Under the pieces are notes generated by a model, which was not told the origin of the DNA, made no database searches, and was given only the letters and a program-made list of their open reading frames with translations. From Rhodothermales bacterium (GTDB lineage Bacteria; Bacteroidota; Rhodothermia; Rhodothermales; BA12): DNA of 42,177 bases. Made by a program: the position numbers and the translations under genes. The stretch is from assembly GCA_014879465.1 (NCBI GenBank), contig JACSSA010000107.1, forward strand, positions 1 through 42,177, given 5' to 3'. This document shows positions 25,084 to 32,712 of the stretch, piece by piece (position 1 is the first letter of the stretch; each line of letters begins with the position of its first letter).

Positions 25084-25593
25084 TCAGCAGATGGAGAGGC
25101 CTTCGGTGCGGGGCTTGCACTGCGCGGCGTGGATGCCAAGGTGAAGCGTGAGCGCGTCGTCGGATGCATCGAGGGCCACGAGGTCGAAGCGGCGTGCGGC
25201 CTCGCCGGGGCGGCCCCATTCCACCAGCACCGGCGCGTCGAGCGAGAACCCGAGCGTCCGATGCACCTTGTGCGCGATCCCGGCAAACTTCGCGCCCGTC
25301 ATCGTGCGGGCGTCGGCGTCAACCTCGTCGAGAATCTGGACGACGACCTCGTCCCACGAGTCGACACGACCTCCGCAGTCCACGGCCCGCACCGTCGTGG
25401 CGAGCACCTCGGTGACGTGGTAGCCGTTGCGTACGGCCTCGCCGGTGGCGTCGGAGACGATCCGGACGGGCCTTGCCGCGGCCTGCGCGAGCGCGGCGAG
25501 GAGCGTGGCGGCGGTGGGCGTTTCGGGCGTTTCCGGAAGATCGAGCAGGTCGAGCGAAACGACGGCGGGCGAGGGCGAGCAGCAGGAAGCCAT
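25084..25593 (-). CDS. DUF6428-like protein of the ars operon
   Basis: A 169-residue soluble protein without signal or membrane segment. It starts MASCCSP and then holds a region TPTAATLLAALAQAAARPVRIVSDATG, with later HVTEVLATTVRAVDCGGRVDSW, KFAGIAHKVHRTLGFSLDAPVLVEWG and a conserved end around LHLGIHAAQCKP. I associate this pattern with DUF6428, found beside ArsR and ArsC in Bacteroidota. Several cysteines (positions 4, 5, about 89 and two near the end) could bind arsenite, which is inference. It is second in the operon, 19 bp after arsR. Confidence 0.7.
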   Translation of the reverse strand: MASCCSPSPAVVSLDLLDLPETPETPTAATLLAALAQAAARPVRIVSDATGEAVRNGYHVTEVLATTVRAVDCGGRVDSWDEVVVQILDEVDADARTMTGAKFAGIAHKVHRTLGFSLDAPVLVEWGRPGEAARRFDLVALDASDDALTLHLGIHAAQCKPRTEGLSIC

Positions 25594-25612
25594 AGGTCGA
25601 GTAGAGAGGGTT

Positions 25613-25978
25613 TTAGGAGCAGCAGGCGGATCCGGGCGGGCAAGCGCACGCGCCGGGCGGGCACGCACAGGACGCGCCCTCGGGCGGGGTAATACGTTCG
25701 AAAAGCGCGGCGAAGGCGTCGGCGGCGGCCACGAGGCCCTGTCGGTCGAGGCCGTAGCAGGTGCGCGGGCCGCTGATCTCGCCGGTGATGAGGCCCGCTT
25801 CGCGGAGCACTTTGAGGTGCTGCGACACCGTCGCCTGCGCCAGCGGCAGCGCGTCCACGATCTCGCCGCACACGCACGCTTGGCGCTCGGCGAGCACGTC
25901 GAGGATGGCCAGACGGGCCGGGTTGGCGAGCGCACGCGCCACAGCGGCGACGTCGAGCAAGGCGGTTGAGTGAGACAT
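25613..25978 (-). CDS. arsR: ArsR-family arsenic-responsive repressor with cysteine-rich tail
   Basis: Winged-helix repressor of 121 residues. [28 protein letters not shown] carries the alpha3 metal box with Cys35 and Cys37, as in arsenite sensors of the ELCVC type. The recognition helix is [16 protein letters not shown]. The C-terminal tail (104-121) is unusually rich in cysteine (six: 104, 106, 111, 113, 119, 120) in CACPPG repeats, possibly a further thiol site for arsenite. First gene of the ars operon. The ATG at [10 protein letters not shown] is preferred because upstream in-frame text crosses the proposed operator. Confidence 0.93.
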   Translation of the reverse strand: MSHSTALLDVAAVARALANPARLAILDVLAERQACVCGEIVDALPLAQATVSQHLKVLREAGLITGEISGPRTCYGLDRQGLVAAADAFAALFERITPPEGASCACPPGACACPPGSACCS

Positions 25979-26000
25979 GGAGATTTGGACTGAGATGGTG

Positions 26001-26016
26001 ATCGTAAAAAAACGAT
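26001..26016. promoter_or_regulatory. Candidate ArsR operator overlapping a promoter box
   Basis: ATCGT and ACGAT flank six A residues. On the minus strand the region reads TTATCGTTTTTTTACGAT, so a TATCGTTT box like other promoter boxes here overlaps the dyad, about 39 bases before the arsR ATG. Autoregulation by ArsR is the natural reading. Confidence 0.55.
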
Positions 26017-26102
26017 AATGGGTTCCCGAGAGCGTCAAAATCATCCCTCGCCCGCTTTGGGGAGCCGTAGCGGCGAACGCGGGTTCGCCGAGGCTACACC
26101 CT

Positions 26103-26738
26103 TTGTTGCTTTTGGAAGCCCTCACCCACGCCCCGGCCACGTTCGCGCTGCTGGTGGTCAACACCGTCGTCAGCCTCTACGCCCTGTTTGTCAACCCCGC
26201 CCTCGTCGATTCGTGGGCGCTGCGTCCGTACGCCATCGTGCGGCGCGGCGAGTGGCAGCGGCTGTTCACCGGCAGTTTTGTCCACGGCAGCCTCGGCCAC
26301 CTGTTCTTCAACATGCTGACGCTCTATTTCGTCGGGCCGGCGTTGGAGGGCGTGCTGGGGACGGGGCGGTTTCTGGTGCTCTACTTCGGCTCGGAACTGG
26401 CGTCGAGTCTGTTCACGGTGTGGCGGCGTCGCGGCGACCCTGCGTACGCAGCCGTCGGGGCCTCCGGGGCGATATCGGGGCTGCTTTTTTCGCTGGTGTT
26501 GTATGCGCCGTTTGCCAAGTTCTACATCTTCTTCGCCATCCCCATGCCCGCGTGGCTCTTCGCCATCGTGTATGTGGGCGGATCGATCTACGCGATGAAG
26601 CAGAACGAGGCGGGGCAGGGCGGCGGCGGCATTGCCCACGAGGCGCACCTCGGCGGGGCGCTCGGCGGCATCGTCCTCACGATCCTGCTCGACCCTTCGG
26701 TCGGGCCGCACTTTCTCCGCCAGATCGGGCTGGGGTAG
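26103..26738 (+). CDS. Rhomboid-family intramembrane serine protease
   Basis: A 211-residue inner-membrane protease with about six helices. [23 protein letters not shown] (50-71) matches the L1 loop and second helix. The catalytic Ser121 is in GASGAISG and the catalytic His182 in [11 protein letters not shown], so the dyad is intact. No Asn-type third residue is needed. The only starts available near the family N-terminus are TTG codons; 26103 is used, and 26106 or 26112 are equally possible. It is divergent from arsR by 124 bp but unlikely to belong to arsenic resistance. Confidence 0.88.
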   Translation: MLLLEALTHAPATFALLVVNTVVSLYALFVNPALVDSWALRPYAIVRRGEWQRLFTGSFVHGSLGHLFFNMLTLYFVGPALEGVLGTGRFLVLYFGSELASSLFTVWRRRGDPAYAAVGASGAISGLLFSLVLYAPFAKFYIFFAIPMPAWLFAIVYVGGSIYAMKQNEAGQGGGGIAHEAHLGGALGGIVLTILLDPSVGPHFLRQIGLG

Positions 26739-26752
26739 GAAACCGACAGCGC

Positions 26753-28276
26753 TCAGTCCAGCGCGGCGGCGGTGTAGCGTGCCCCGGCGTTCCAGAGCAA
26801 GAACGACGGCATCCCGGCGTCGGCGGCGGCTTGGATTTGCGCCTTCACCTTTGTCGCGTCGTAGCGCACGCCCAGCGAAAAGTCTTGCAGCCACGGCACC
26901 ACCTCGGCGTCCGTGCCTGCCACCTTGTCCCGGAAGTCGAGCAAAGAGCGGTAGGTGATCTCGTAGGGCATCGCGTTGGGGTTGGCAACGCCGTATTCGC
27001 CTGGCCCCCAGTGCGACGGGTAAACCATCGGGGCGACGATGTCGACGCACCGGGCCAGCGCCGGGATGTTCTGCCCCACCGCCCACGGGCGGCTCGCGGC
27101 GATGCCGAACACCGACACGCCGTAGCCCGCGCCGAGCGCGTGGACGGCCTCGGCGCTCTGGCACACAAACCGGGCGATGCCCGCCTCTACGCTGTCGCCT
27201 TCGGGCATCCCGGCAAACCGCATCGCCGAGAGCGCTCCTTCCGGTCGGCGGATGTAGTCGAGCAGCACGTCGTCAAAGCCCAACCGTGCGGCTTCTTCGG
27301 CGAGGGCGCGGTTGTAGGCGGCCACGCTGTCGGCGTACGGGTTGGTGAAGGCGTAGGAGCCGTACGAGCCGCCGAAGGGCTGCCCGCTGCTCGTCTGCAC
27401 GAGCCAGTCCTGACGGTCGTTCGTCCACGCCCACCGCCCAAGGATGGGGTCGCGGAAGACGACGAGCCGCCCCACCACGCGCACACCCATCGCGTGGAGG
27501 CTGTCGAGCACGGCGCGGGCATCGTAGTGGTTTTTGTTAGCGCCGATGCGCCCGGCCAGTGGCACGGTGGACGTGTAGCCGATTTCGCCGGCCTCGTCCT
27601 TGATGTCAAGCTGGATCGTGTTGATCGCGCCCGCCCGCACAAGCCGGAGGATTGGCTCGCGCAGGCTCCGGGCCGTCCAGCCGAGCGCCGTTACATGCAC
27701 GCCCCGCATCGGCCCCGCCGCGAGCGCGACGGCTCGCGTGGCCGTATTGCCCGCCGCATCGGTCGCGGTGAGCAAGATCCGCCGGGCGTTGGCGTCGGGT
27801 ACCGCCACGGCGAACGTGCTGTCGGCCTGCTCCACGGCGAGGCGGGTGCCGTCCGGCGCAGTGGCCGTCAAGCTGTCGGCTCCGGAGACGGTGCCGCGCA
27901 CGGTAAACGGCCCGCGTGCGCCGGTAGCCGAAACCGTATCGACGCGGAGGCGCGGCGGCGTGCGGTCGAGCGCGAAGCGCCAGCGGGGGCCTCGGTTCGA
28001 GGCATCGACGGCGCGGAGCGTGTGCTCGCCGTCTTTCAGGCTGTCGAGGCGTAGCTCAAACCGCCCATGGCCTCGGTTGTAGGCCAGCACCGGGCGTTCG
28101 TCCAAAAGGAACGTCGCGTTCTCGCCCTTGGGCACCACCATCGTCGCCACGAGGGTGTCAAACGCAGCGGCGCTCAGGGTCGTACCGTCTTCGAGACCTT
28201 CGAGCGTGACGTTCGGTCCGCTCTGGCACGCAGCAACGGCAAGCAGGAGCGAGAGGGCAGAGGCGAGGCGGTGCAT
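26753..28276 (-). CDS. Lipoprotein with DUF4015 putative glycoside hydrolase domain
   Basis: A 507-residue exported lipoprotein. The lipobox LAVAAC puts the anchored Cys at 17. Residues about 20-195 form beta-sandwich-like repeats (text such as TVRGTVSGADSLTATAPDG). The C-terminal half (about 200-507) is a TIM-barrel-like domain of the DUF4015/PF13200 type: NTIQLDIKDEAGEIGY, YAFTNPYADSV, FDDVLLDYIRRPEG and VDIVAPMVYPSHW. Conserved acids in LDIKDE and LLDYIRRP are the likely catalytic side. The glycan substrate is unknown. It converges with the rhomboid gene with 14 bp between stops. Confidence 0.87.
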   Translation of the reverse strand: MHRLASALSLLLAVAACQSGPNVTLEGLEDGTTLSAAAFDTLVATMVVPKGENATFLLDERPVLAYNRGHGRFELRLDSLKDGEHTLRAVDASNRGPRWRFALDRTPPRLRVDTVSATGARGPFTVRGTVSGADSLTATAPDGTRLAVEQADSTFAVAVPDANARRILLTATDAAGNTATRAVALAAGPMRGVHVTALGWTARSLREPILRLVRAGAINTIQLDIKDEAGEIGYTSTVPLAGRIGANKNHYDARAVLDSLHAMGVRVVGRLVVFRDPILGRWAWTNDRQDWLVQTSSGQPFGGSYGSYAFTNPYADSVAAYNRALAEEAARLGFDDVLLDYIRRPEGALSAMRFAGMPEGDSVEAGIARFVCQSAEAVHALGAGYGVSVFGIAASRPWAVGQNIPALARCVDIVAPMVYPSHWGPGEYGVANPNAMPYEITYRSLLDFRDKVAGTDAEVVPWLQDFSLGVRYDATKVKAQIQAAADAGMPSFLLWNAGARYTAAALD

Positions 28277-28644
28277 ACGGGGAAGGGGGGATCCCCCCAG
28301 GTTGAGTGAGGCGGCGAGCAGCGCGCGTCCTGCTGCTGTCCGGAGGAGAGGCGGGTAGACCGGAACCTCTGGGCCGATCGCAACAAGATCGGTCGTCTGA
28401 ACGGAGTTGTGGCGTGTGGCGGTGCGCGAAGTCCGTGGCAGCGGCAGATTTTCCTACGACGGTGGTGATGCTCGTTGTCGCCACGCTCCTGTGGCTCCAG
28501 AACTTGCCCATACGGTATGCCAGGTTTCGTGCTGCTTCCCATCGAGAACGAAAGACGTTTAGGGCCTTCCGTACCGGCAGATGACCCATGCCGCGCTTGG
28601 TGGAGCAGGAAGGTCTAAACCGTAATTGAGAGGTGCGTCGGCGT
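28277..28644. other. 368-bp gap, no gene supported
   Basis: Separates two minus-strand genes, so it should hold the terminator of the phosphatase gene at its right end and the promoter of the DUF4015 gene at its left. Open frames of about 90-120 codons exist on both strands but lack family resemblance and have basic, Arg/Ser-rich text. It is visibly less GC-biased than its surroundings. The only clear structure is a 14-base G/C palindrome at 28287-28300. Confidence 0.5.
28287..28300. repeat. Self-complementary GGGGGGATCCCCCC
   Basis: Perfect 14-base palindrome ending 11 bases before the DUF4015 gene ATG. In the transcript it could fold (GGGGG-GATC-CCCCC) just ahead of the start codon and hinder ribosome entry. 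Confidence 0.5.
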
Positions 28645-29136
28645 TCAGCCGCCTGAAACCAAGCGTTCGGCCAAGGCTGCCGTTGTGCGGTCGAGCAGGT
28701 CGTGGACGTGCGCGAAGCCGTCGGGGCCGCCGTAGTACGGGTCGGGCACGTCGCCGTCGCCAGGGGCGGGGTCGTACGCCCGGATGCGCTCCACCTTATC
28801 GGCGTGCTGCTCGTACGGGGCGAGGCGGCGCAGGTCGCGGAGGTTGGCGGCGTCCATCGCGAAGATCCGGTCGTAGCGGTCAAAGTCGTCGGCGGTGAAC
28901 TGTGCCCCGCGATGCGCGGAGAGATCGACGCCGCGCCGGGCGGCTTCGGCCTCGGTGCGGGCGTCGGCGCGGTCGCCCACATGCCAGCCGCCCGTGCCCA
29001 TCGACCGCACGACGAACCGCTCCGACGCGCCCAAGCGTTCGACGTGGTGGCGAAACAAGGCTTCGGCCAGCGGGCTGCGGCAGATGTTGCCGAGGCAGAC
29101 GAAGGCGACGCGGAGCGGGGGATACGAATCGGACAT
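28645..29136 (-). CDS. Low-molecular-weight protein-tyrosine phosphatase
   Basis: A 163-residue cytoplasmic phosphatase. The P-loop VCLGNICRSPLAEALF has Cys14 and Arg20, and the general-acid Asp132 is in VPDPYYGG. It lacks the second redox cysteine pair of arsenate reductases, so it is the phosphatase branch, not ArsC. Text such as RGVDLSAHRGAQFTADDFDRYD is typical. No tyrosine kinase is near. Its ATG overlaps a possible ATG for xseA on the other strand inside CATG. Confidence 0.92.
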   Translation of the reverse strand: MSDSYPPLRVAFVCLGNICRSPLAEALFRHHVERLGASERFVVRSMGTGGWHVGDRADARTEAEAARRGVDLSAHRGAQFTADDFDRYDRIFAMDAANLRDLRRLAPYEQHADKVERIRAYDPAPGDGDVPDPYYGGPDGFAHVHDLLDRTTAALAERLVSGG

Positions 29137-29173
29137 GGAGGCGTTGGAACGACCTCGCCTCAACCCTCGCCCC

Positions 29174-30403
29174 GTGTTTCTGGATTCTCCGTTCGATGCC
29201 TCGCCCGACGTGCTGTCGGTGTCGGACGTGGCCACGGGCGTGCGTGCCGTGCTCGAATCCACGTTCGACGACGTGACGGTGGAGGGCGAGCTGACGAACG
29301 CGCATCTGCACACGTCGGGGCACTTTTACTTTACCCTCCGCGACGACGGCGCAGCGATGCGCGGCGTTTTGTGGCGGTCGAACGCCAGCCGCCTCGCCTT
29401 TCGTCCCCGCGACGGGATGCTCGTGCGGGTGCGCGGGCGGGTCAGTTTCTACGAGGCACGCGGCGAGACGCAGATCGTGGGGCAGACGCTTGCGCTCGCG
29501 GGCGAGGGCGGCATCCGGCAAGCCTTCGAGGCGCTGCGGAAACGCCTCGACGCCGAGGGGCTGTTCGACCCGGCGCGGAAGAAGCCGCTCCCGCAGTATC
29601 CGGAGCGCATCGGCGTGGTGACGTCGCTTGGAAGCGCGGCCCTTCGCGACGTGCTGGCCGTGCTGGCCCGTCGCTACCCGCTGGCCGAGGTCGTGGTGGT
29701 CGGCGTGCCGGTGCAAGGCCCGGATGCGCCCGAGGCCATCGCCGAGGCTATCGCGGCCCTGTCGGAACTGACCGAAGGGCACCCGTACCGCCCGGATGTG
29801 CTGATCGTCGGACGGGGCGGGGGGGCGGCGGAAGACCTCTGGGCGTTCAACGACGAGGCGGTCGTTCGGGCGCTTGCCGCCAGCACGATCCCGACGGTGA
29901 GCGGCGTGGGCCACGAGACGGACGTGACGCTGGCCGATTTCGTGGCCGACCGCCGCGCCGCCACGCCGTCGATGGCCGCCGAACTCGCCGTGCCGGACCG
30001 CCGCGAAGTGGCGGCACTCGTCAACGGCTACGCCACGGCGCTGGCCGACGGCCTTCGCCACCGCCTCACGGCCAATCGTTTGCGTCTCCACGAGGCCGTT
30101 CTTCAACCGGCGTTTCGGGGCGTTCCCAACCGGCTGCACACGGCCCGTTCCGATCTTGAACGTCTCGTTCAGCGGCTCGATCGGGCGATGACGGTGCGGC
30201 TGGATGCGGCGCAGCGTGGCCTCGCTGAGCGCACGGCCCGCCTCAACGCGCTTGACCCGGCAGGGCCGCTTCGGCGTGGGTTTGCGCGGGTGGAGAACGC
30301 CGACGGCGCGAGCGTCCCATCGGCCGAGACGCTGCGCGAGGGCGACACCCTCACGCTTCGATTTGCCGACGGCATCGTGCGGGTGCGGGTGTTGGGACGA
30401 TAG
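29174..30403 (+). CDS. xseA: Exodeoxyribonuclease VII large subunit
   Basis: Large subunit of the nuclease that degrades single-stranded DNA with the small subunit XseB (not seen here). 409 residues from this start. The N-terminal OB-fold has LSVSDVATGVRAVLESTFDDVTVEGELTNAHLHTSGHFYFTLRD in sequence. The catalytic domain has PERIGVVTSLGSAALRDVL, RGGGAAEDLWAFNDE and TVSGVGHETDVTLADFVADRRAATPS. A C-terminal coiled coil and short barrel (PLRRGFARVENADG) follow. The GTG is chosen because the in-frame ATG at 29135 shares its bases with the divergent phosphatase ATG; both upstream residues and spacing are compatible with either. Confidence 0.93.
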   Translation: MFLDSPFDASPDVLSVSDVATGVRAVLESTFDDVTVEGELTNAHLHTSGHFYFTLRDDGAAMRGVLWRSNASRLAFRPRDGMLVRVRGRVSFYEARGETQIVGQTLALAGEGGIRQAFEALRKRLDAEGLFDPARKKPLPQYPERIGVVTSLGSAALRDVLAVLARRYPLAEVVVVGVPVQGPDAPEAIAEAIAALSELTEGHPYRPDVLIVGRGGGAAEDLWAFNDEAVVRALAASTIPTVSGVGHETDVTLADFVADRRAATPSMAAELAVPDRREVAALVNGYATALADGLRHRLTANRLRLHEAVLQPAFRGVPNRLHTARSDLERLVQRLDRAMTVRLDAAQRGLAERTARLNALDPAGPLRRGFARVENADGASVPSAETLREGDTLTLRFADGIVRVRVLGR

Positions 30404-30454
30404 CGGGTGTAGAGCGTTCGTTCGACCGTGACGAGCTGTTGATGCCGGTGTGAT

Positions 30455-30478
30455 CGTTTTCAATCGGGACTGAAAACG
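30455..30478. promoter_or_regulatory. Near-perfect 24-bp inverted repeat upstream of the UPF0047-like gene
   Basis: CGTTTTCA and TGAAAACG are perfect arms; inside them TC-GG-GA continues the symmetry with one mismatch. It lies 72-95 bases before the ATG and 37 bases before a TACCTTC box, a typical place for an operator. It could also end xseA transcription, but the stem is AT-rich and lacks a T-run. Confidence 0.5.
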
Positions 30479-30514
30479 TCCGCATCCAGCCTTGTCCTTC
30501 AGCGTATCGGTTCG

Positions 30515-30521
30515 TACCTTC
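30515..30521 (+). promoter_or_regulatory. TACCTTC box upstream of the UPF0047-like gene
   Basis: Lies 35 bases before the ATG and belongs to the recurring promoter-like box set of this window. Confidence 0.35.
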
Positions 30522-30549
30522 GCCCCCGATTCGTCTCCCGGCACCCTCC

Positions 30550-31617
30550 ATGGCCGTCTCTCCGGAATACACCCTTACGCTTTCGCCCCGCACGCGCTTC
30601 GATCTCATCGACGTGAACGCGCTGCTCCGCGAGACGCATGGCGATGTGCTCGCTCGCTACCCCCGCGCCCTCTACGCGTCGTACCACACGACGGCGGGCT
30701 ACGTCGAAGAACCCGATCTGCACCGCCTCGGCGTGGGGCCGCAGGGCGTGCGTGCGCACGTCGAGGCCTACCGACGCCTCTACCCCGAAGGCGCGGGCTA
30801 TCGCCACGACCATCTGCCCGAACGGCACGAACTGACCGAGGAACAGAAGAAGACCGAGCCGCTCAATGCCGACGCCCACCTGAGCTTCATCGGTGCGGGG
30901 CTGACCAACTGCGTCACCTACACCGCCCGCCCCGACGAGCCGGCGCTGTTCGTCGATCTCGACGGCGTGGGCGTGACAGGGCCGCGCTCCCGCCGCACCA
31001 CCGTGATCGGCTTTGGCTCGGAGAAACTCGTCGCGCACGCCGTGCTCGCCGCTCCGGCCAGCGAACTCCGGGTGGACTCGTTCAACCTCCGCGACGGCGC
31101 GTTCGGGTTGTTCGACGAGCTTCAAGCGCTGGTCGAACGCCACGGCGTGTCGAAAGGACGGCTCGAACTGCGCCTCTTGGACGACGACGTGCACGCGGGC
31201 CTGACCGTCAACGAGTTCGAAACGCTCTTGATGACCCACGACGTGCGCGAGGTGATGCGCAACCCGTTCTACTTCGCCGCCCAGAAGACGTGGCACGCCG
31301 TGCGCCACCCGCGCTCGGCCCGCGAGAAGCTCACCGACTACGCGAAGTACGACGCCGTGCTGCTTGTCAACCAGACGCTCGACCGCCTCGGCTTGCGCGG
31401 CACGCCTGTGGAAACGGCGATGAACACGCTGATGGGCAACTCGGCGCGCAAACGCCTCCGGATGAAGCGCACGGTGAACCTGCCGGTGTCGGATCACGAC
31501 CGCGACGGCGTCGGGGAGATCGTGCAGGGCACCTACCAAAGCCCGATTCTCATCCAGTGGAACCGCCCGCGCCAGAGCGTCCGCCACGTCGACGTGCGCC
31601 TCTACGCCTTCGACTGA
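30550..31617 (+). CDS. Large protein with N-terminal UPF0047/YjbQ-like domain and unknown C-terminal domain
   Basis: A 355-residue soluble protein. Residues about 8-158 resemble UPF0047/YjbQ proteins: ARYPRALYASYHTTAGYVEE (His46 in HTTAG), a tyrosine/histidine segment AGYRHDHLPE, NADAHLSFIGAGLTN (His110) and, near the end of the domain, RSRRTTVIGFG. YjbQ proteins are normally about 135 residues; some are reported to have thiamine-phosphate synthase activity. Here an insertion of charged residues (ERHELTEEQKKTEP, 91-104) precedes the NADAHL motif, and about 195 further residues follow (including NEFETLLMTHDVREVMRNPF and NTLMGNSARKRLRMKR) that I do not recognise. No signal or membrane segment. 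A near-perfect inverted repeat lies upstream. Function is unknown. Confidence 0.75.
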   Translation: MAVSPEYTLTLSPRTRFDLIDVNALLRETHGDVLARYPRALYASYHTTAGYVEEPDLHRLGVGPQGVRAHVEAYRRLYPEGAGYRHDHLPERHELTEEQKKTEPLNADAHLSFIGAGLTNCVTYTARPDEPALFVDLDGVGVTGPRSRRTTVIGFGSEKLVAHAVLAAPASELRVDSFNLRDGAFGLFDELQALVERHGVSKGRLELRLLDDDVHAGLTVNEFETLLMTHDVREVMRNPFYFAAQKTWHAVRHPRSAREKLTDYAKYDAVLLVNQTLDRLGLRGTPVETAMNTLMGNSARKRLRMKRTVNLPVSDHDRDGVGEIVQGTYQSPILIQWNRPRQSVRHVDVRLYAFD

Positions 31618-31663
31618 CGCCCCAAACGGGCAGGGTTCGAAACAGCTTCGCCGCTGCGAGGCT

Positions 31664-32164
31664 ATGAGCTTGCGTTCCTCATTCGCCGTTTCGCTCATCG
31701 TGCCCGTTCCCGCTGCCCTGGGCCTGCTTGGCCCCTCTCGCGACGTCCTCCGCCGTTCCCTCGACGGACTGACCGAGACGCAACTGCTGACCGTCCCGGA
31801 CGGTCACCGAAACCACCTGTTCTGGAACGTCGGGCACCTCGTCGTCACCCAGCAGATCCTCACCTACCGCCTCTCCGGTCTGCCGCTGAACGTCTCGGAC
31901 GATCTCGTGACGCACTTCGCCAAGGGCACGTCGCCGCTGGACTGGACGACCACGCCGGACGTGGACGAGGTCTTCCGCCTGTTCGACGCGCTGCCGGCGC
32001 AGACCGTCGCCGATTACGAGGCCGGACGGTTCGAGACGTTCACGCCGTACCAGACGGCGACCGGCCCGTTCCTCGCCACGTTCGACGACCTGCTCGCGTT
32101 CAACCTCTTCCACGAGGGCCTGCACGCGGGCATTGCCTCGGCGATGCGGCGGCTGGTTGGGTGA
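31664..32164 (+). CDS. DinB-superfamily four-helix protein
   Basis: A 166-residue protein with the DinB/YfiT-like pattern: an opening helix around PSRDVLRRSLDGLTETQL, His58 in NHLFWNVGHLVV, and the C-terminal His150 and His154 in LFHEGLHAG, making a metal-binding His triad. Members of this family include thiol-dependent transferases, but this one's reaction is not indicated. It is 46 bp after the UPF0047-like gene and 59 bp before the asparaginase-like gene, so the three may be one transcript. A GTG at 31700 is an alternative start that would give a more typical length. Confidence 0.8.
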   Translation: MSLRSSFAVSLIVPVPAALGLLGPSRDVLRRSLDGLTETQLLTVPDGHRNHLFWNVGHLVVTQQILTYRLSGLPLNVSDDLVTHFAKGTSPLDWTTTPDVDEVFRLFDALPAQTVADYEAGRFETFTPYQTATGPFLATFDDLLAFNLFHEGLHAGIASAMRRLVG

Positions 32165-32223
32165 CCGCAGGAACTTGGCGTTCGGCGTTCGGCGTTGGTC
32201 TCTGCCAGCTTCCAACTCCTCGC

Positions 32224-32712
32224 ATGGTTCTCATCCTCACCACCGGCGGCACCATCGACAAGGTGTATTTCGACGCCAAGAGCCGCTACGCCGTCGGGGA
32301 GCCGCAGGTGACGATGATCCTCCGCGAGGCCGGGGTGACCACGCCCTATCGCGTGCTCACGCTGCTGCAAAAAGACAGCCTCGAAATCAACGCCGACGAT
32401 CGGAGCCTGCTGGCCGCGCACGTCCGCCTCACCGACGAGACGCGCATTCTCGTCACCCACGGCACGGACACGATGACGGAAACCGCCGCCGCCCTCGCCG
32501 ACGCCGCCGAGGAGAAGGGCAAGACGGTCGTGCTCGTCGGCAGCCTCTCGCCCGCGCTGCACCGCACCACCGACGCCGACTTCAACATCGGCTTTGCCTT
32601 CGCTGCTGTGCAAACCCTTCCCGCCGGCGTCTACATCGCGATGAACGGACAGGTCTTCCCCTACGACCACGTCCGCAAAAACCGCGAGGCCAACCGCTTC
32701 GAGGCGATCTGA
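32224..32712 (+). CDS. Single-domain asparaginase-like protein
   Basis: A 162-residue protein covering only the N-terminal domain of type I/II asparaginases. It keeps the nucleophile motif TTGGTID (Thr7) and the second catalytic motif THGTDTMTE (Thr81, Asp82). VVLVGSLSPALH is in the place of the usual VGAMRP stretch. The C-terminal domain that completes the dimeric active site in full enzymes is absent, and the stop is clean, so this is a stand-alone subfamily rather than a truncation. Activity on asparagine is uncertain. Its TGA directly abuts the stop of the convergent lipoprotein gene (TGATCA). Confidence 0.85.
   Translation: MVLILTTGGTIDKVYFDAKSRYAVGEPQVTMILREAGVTTPYRVLTLLQKDSLEINADDRSLLAAHVRLTDETRILVTHGTDTMTETAAALADAAEEKGKTVVLVGSLSPALHRTTDADFNIGFAFAAVQTLPAGVYIAMNGQVFPYDHVRKNREANRFEAI

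Noticed and set aside
28306-28584. Possible small gene in the 368-bp gap
   Set aside because: Composition is Arg-rich, no start context, no family pattern, and open frames exist on both strands over the same bases.
28645-29136. Second arsenate reductase
   Set aside because: Has the phosphatase P-loop but lacks the additional redox cysteine pair present in the ars-operon ArsC.
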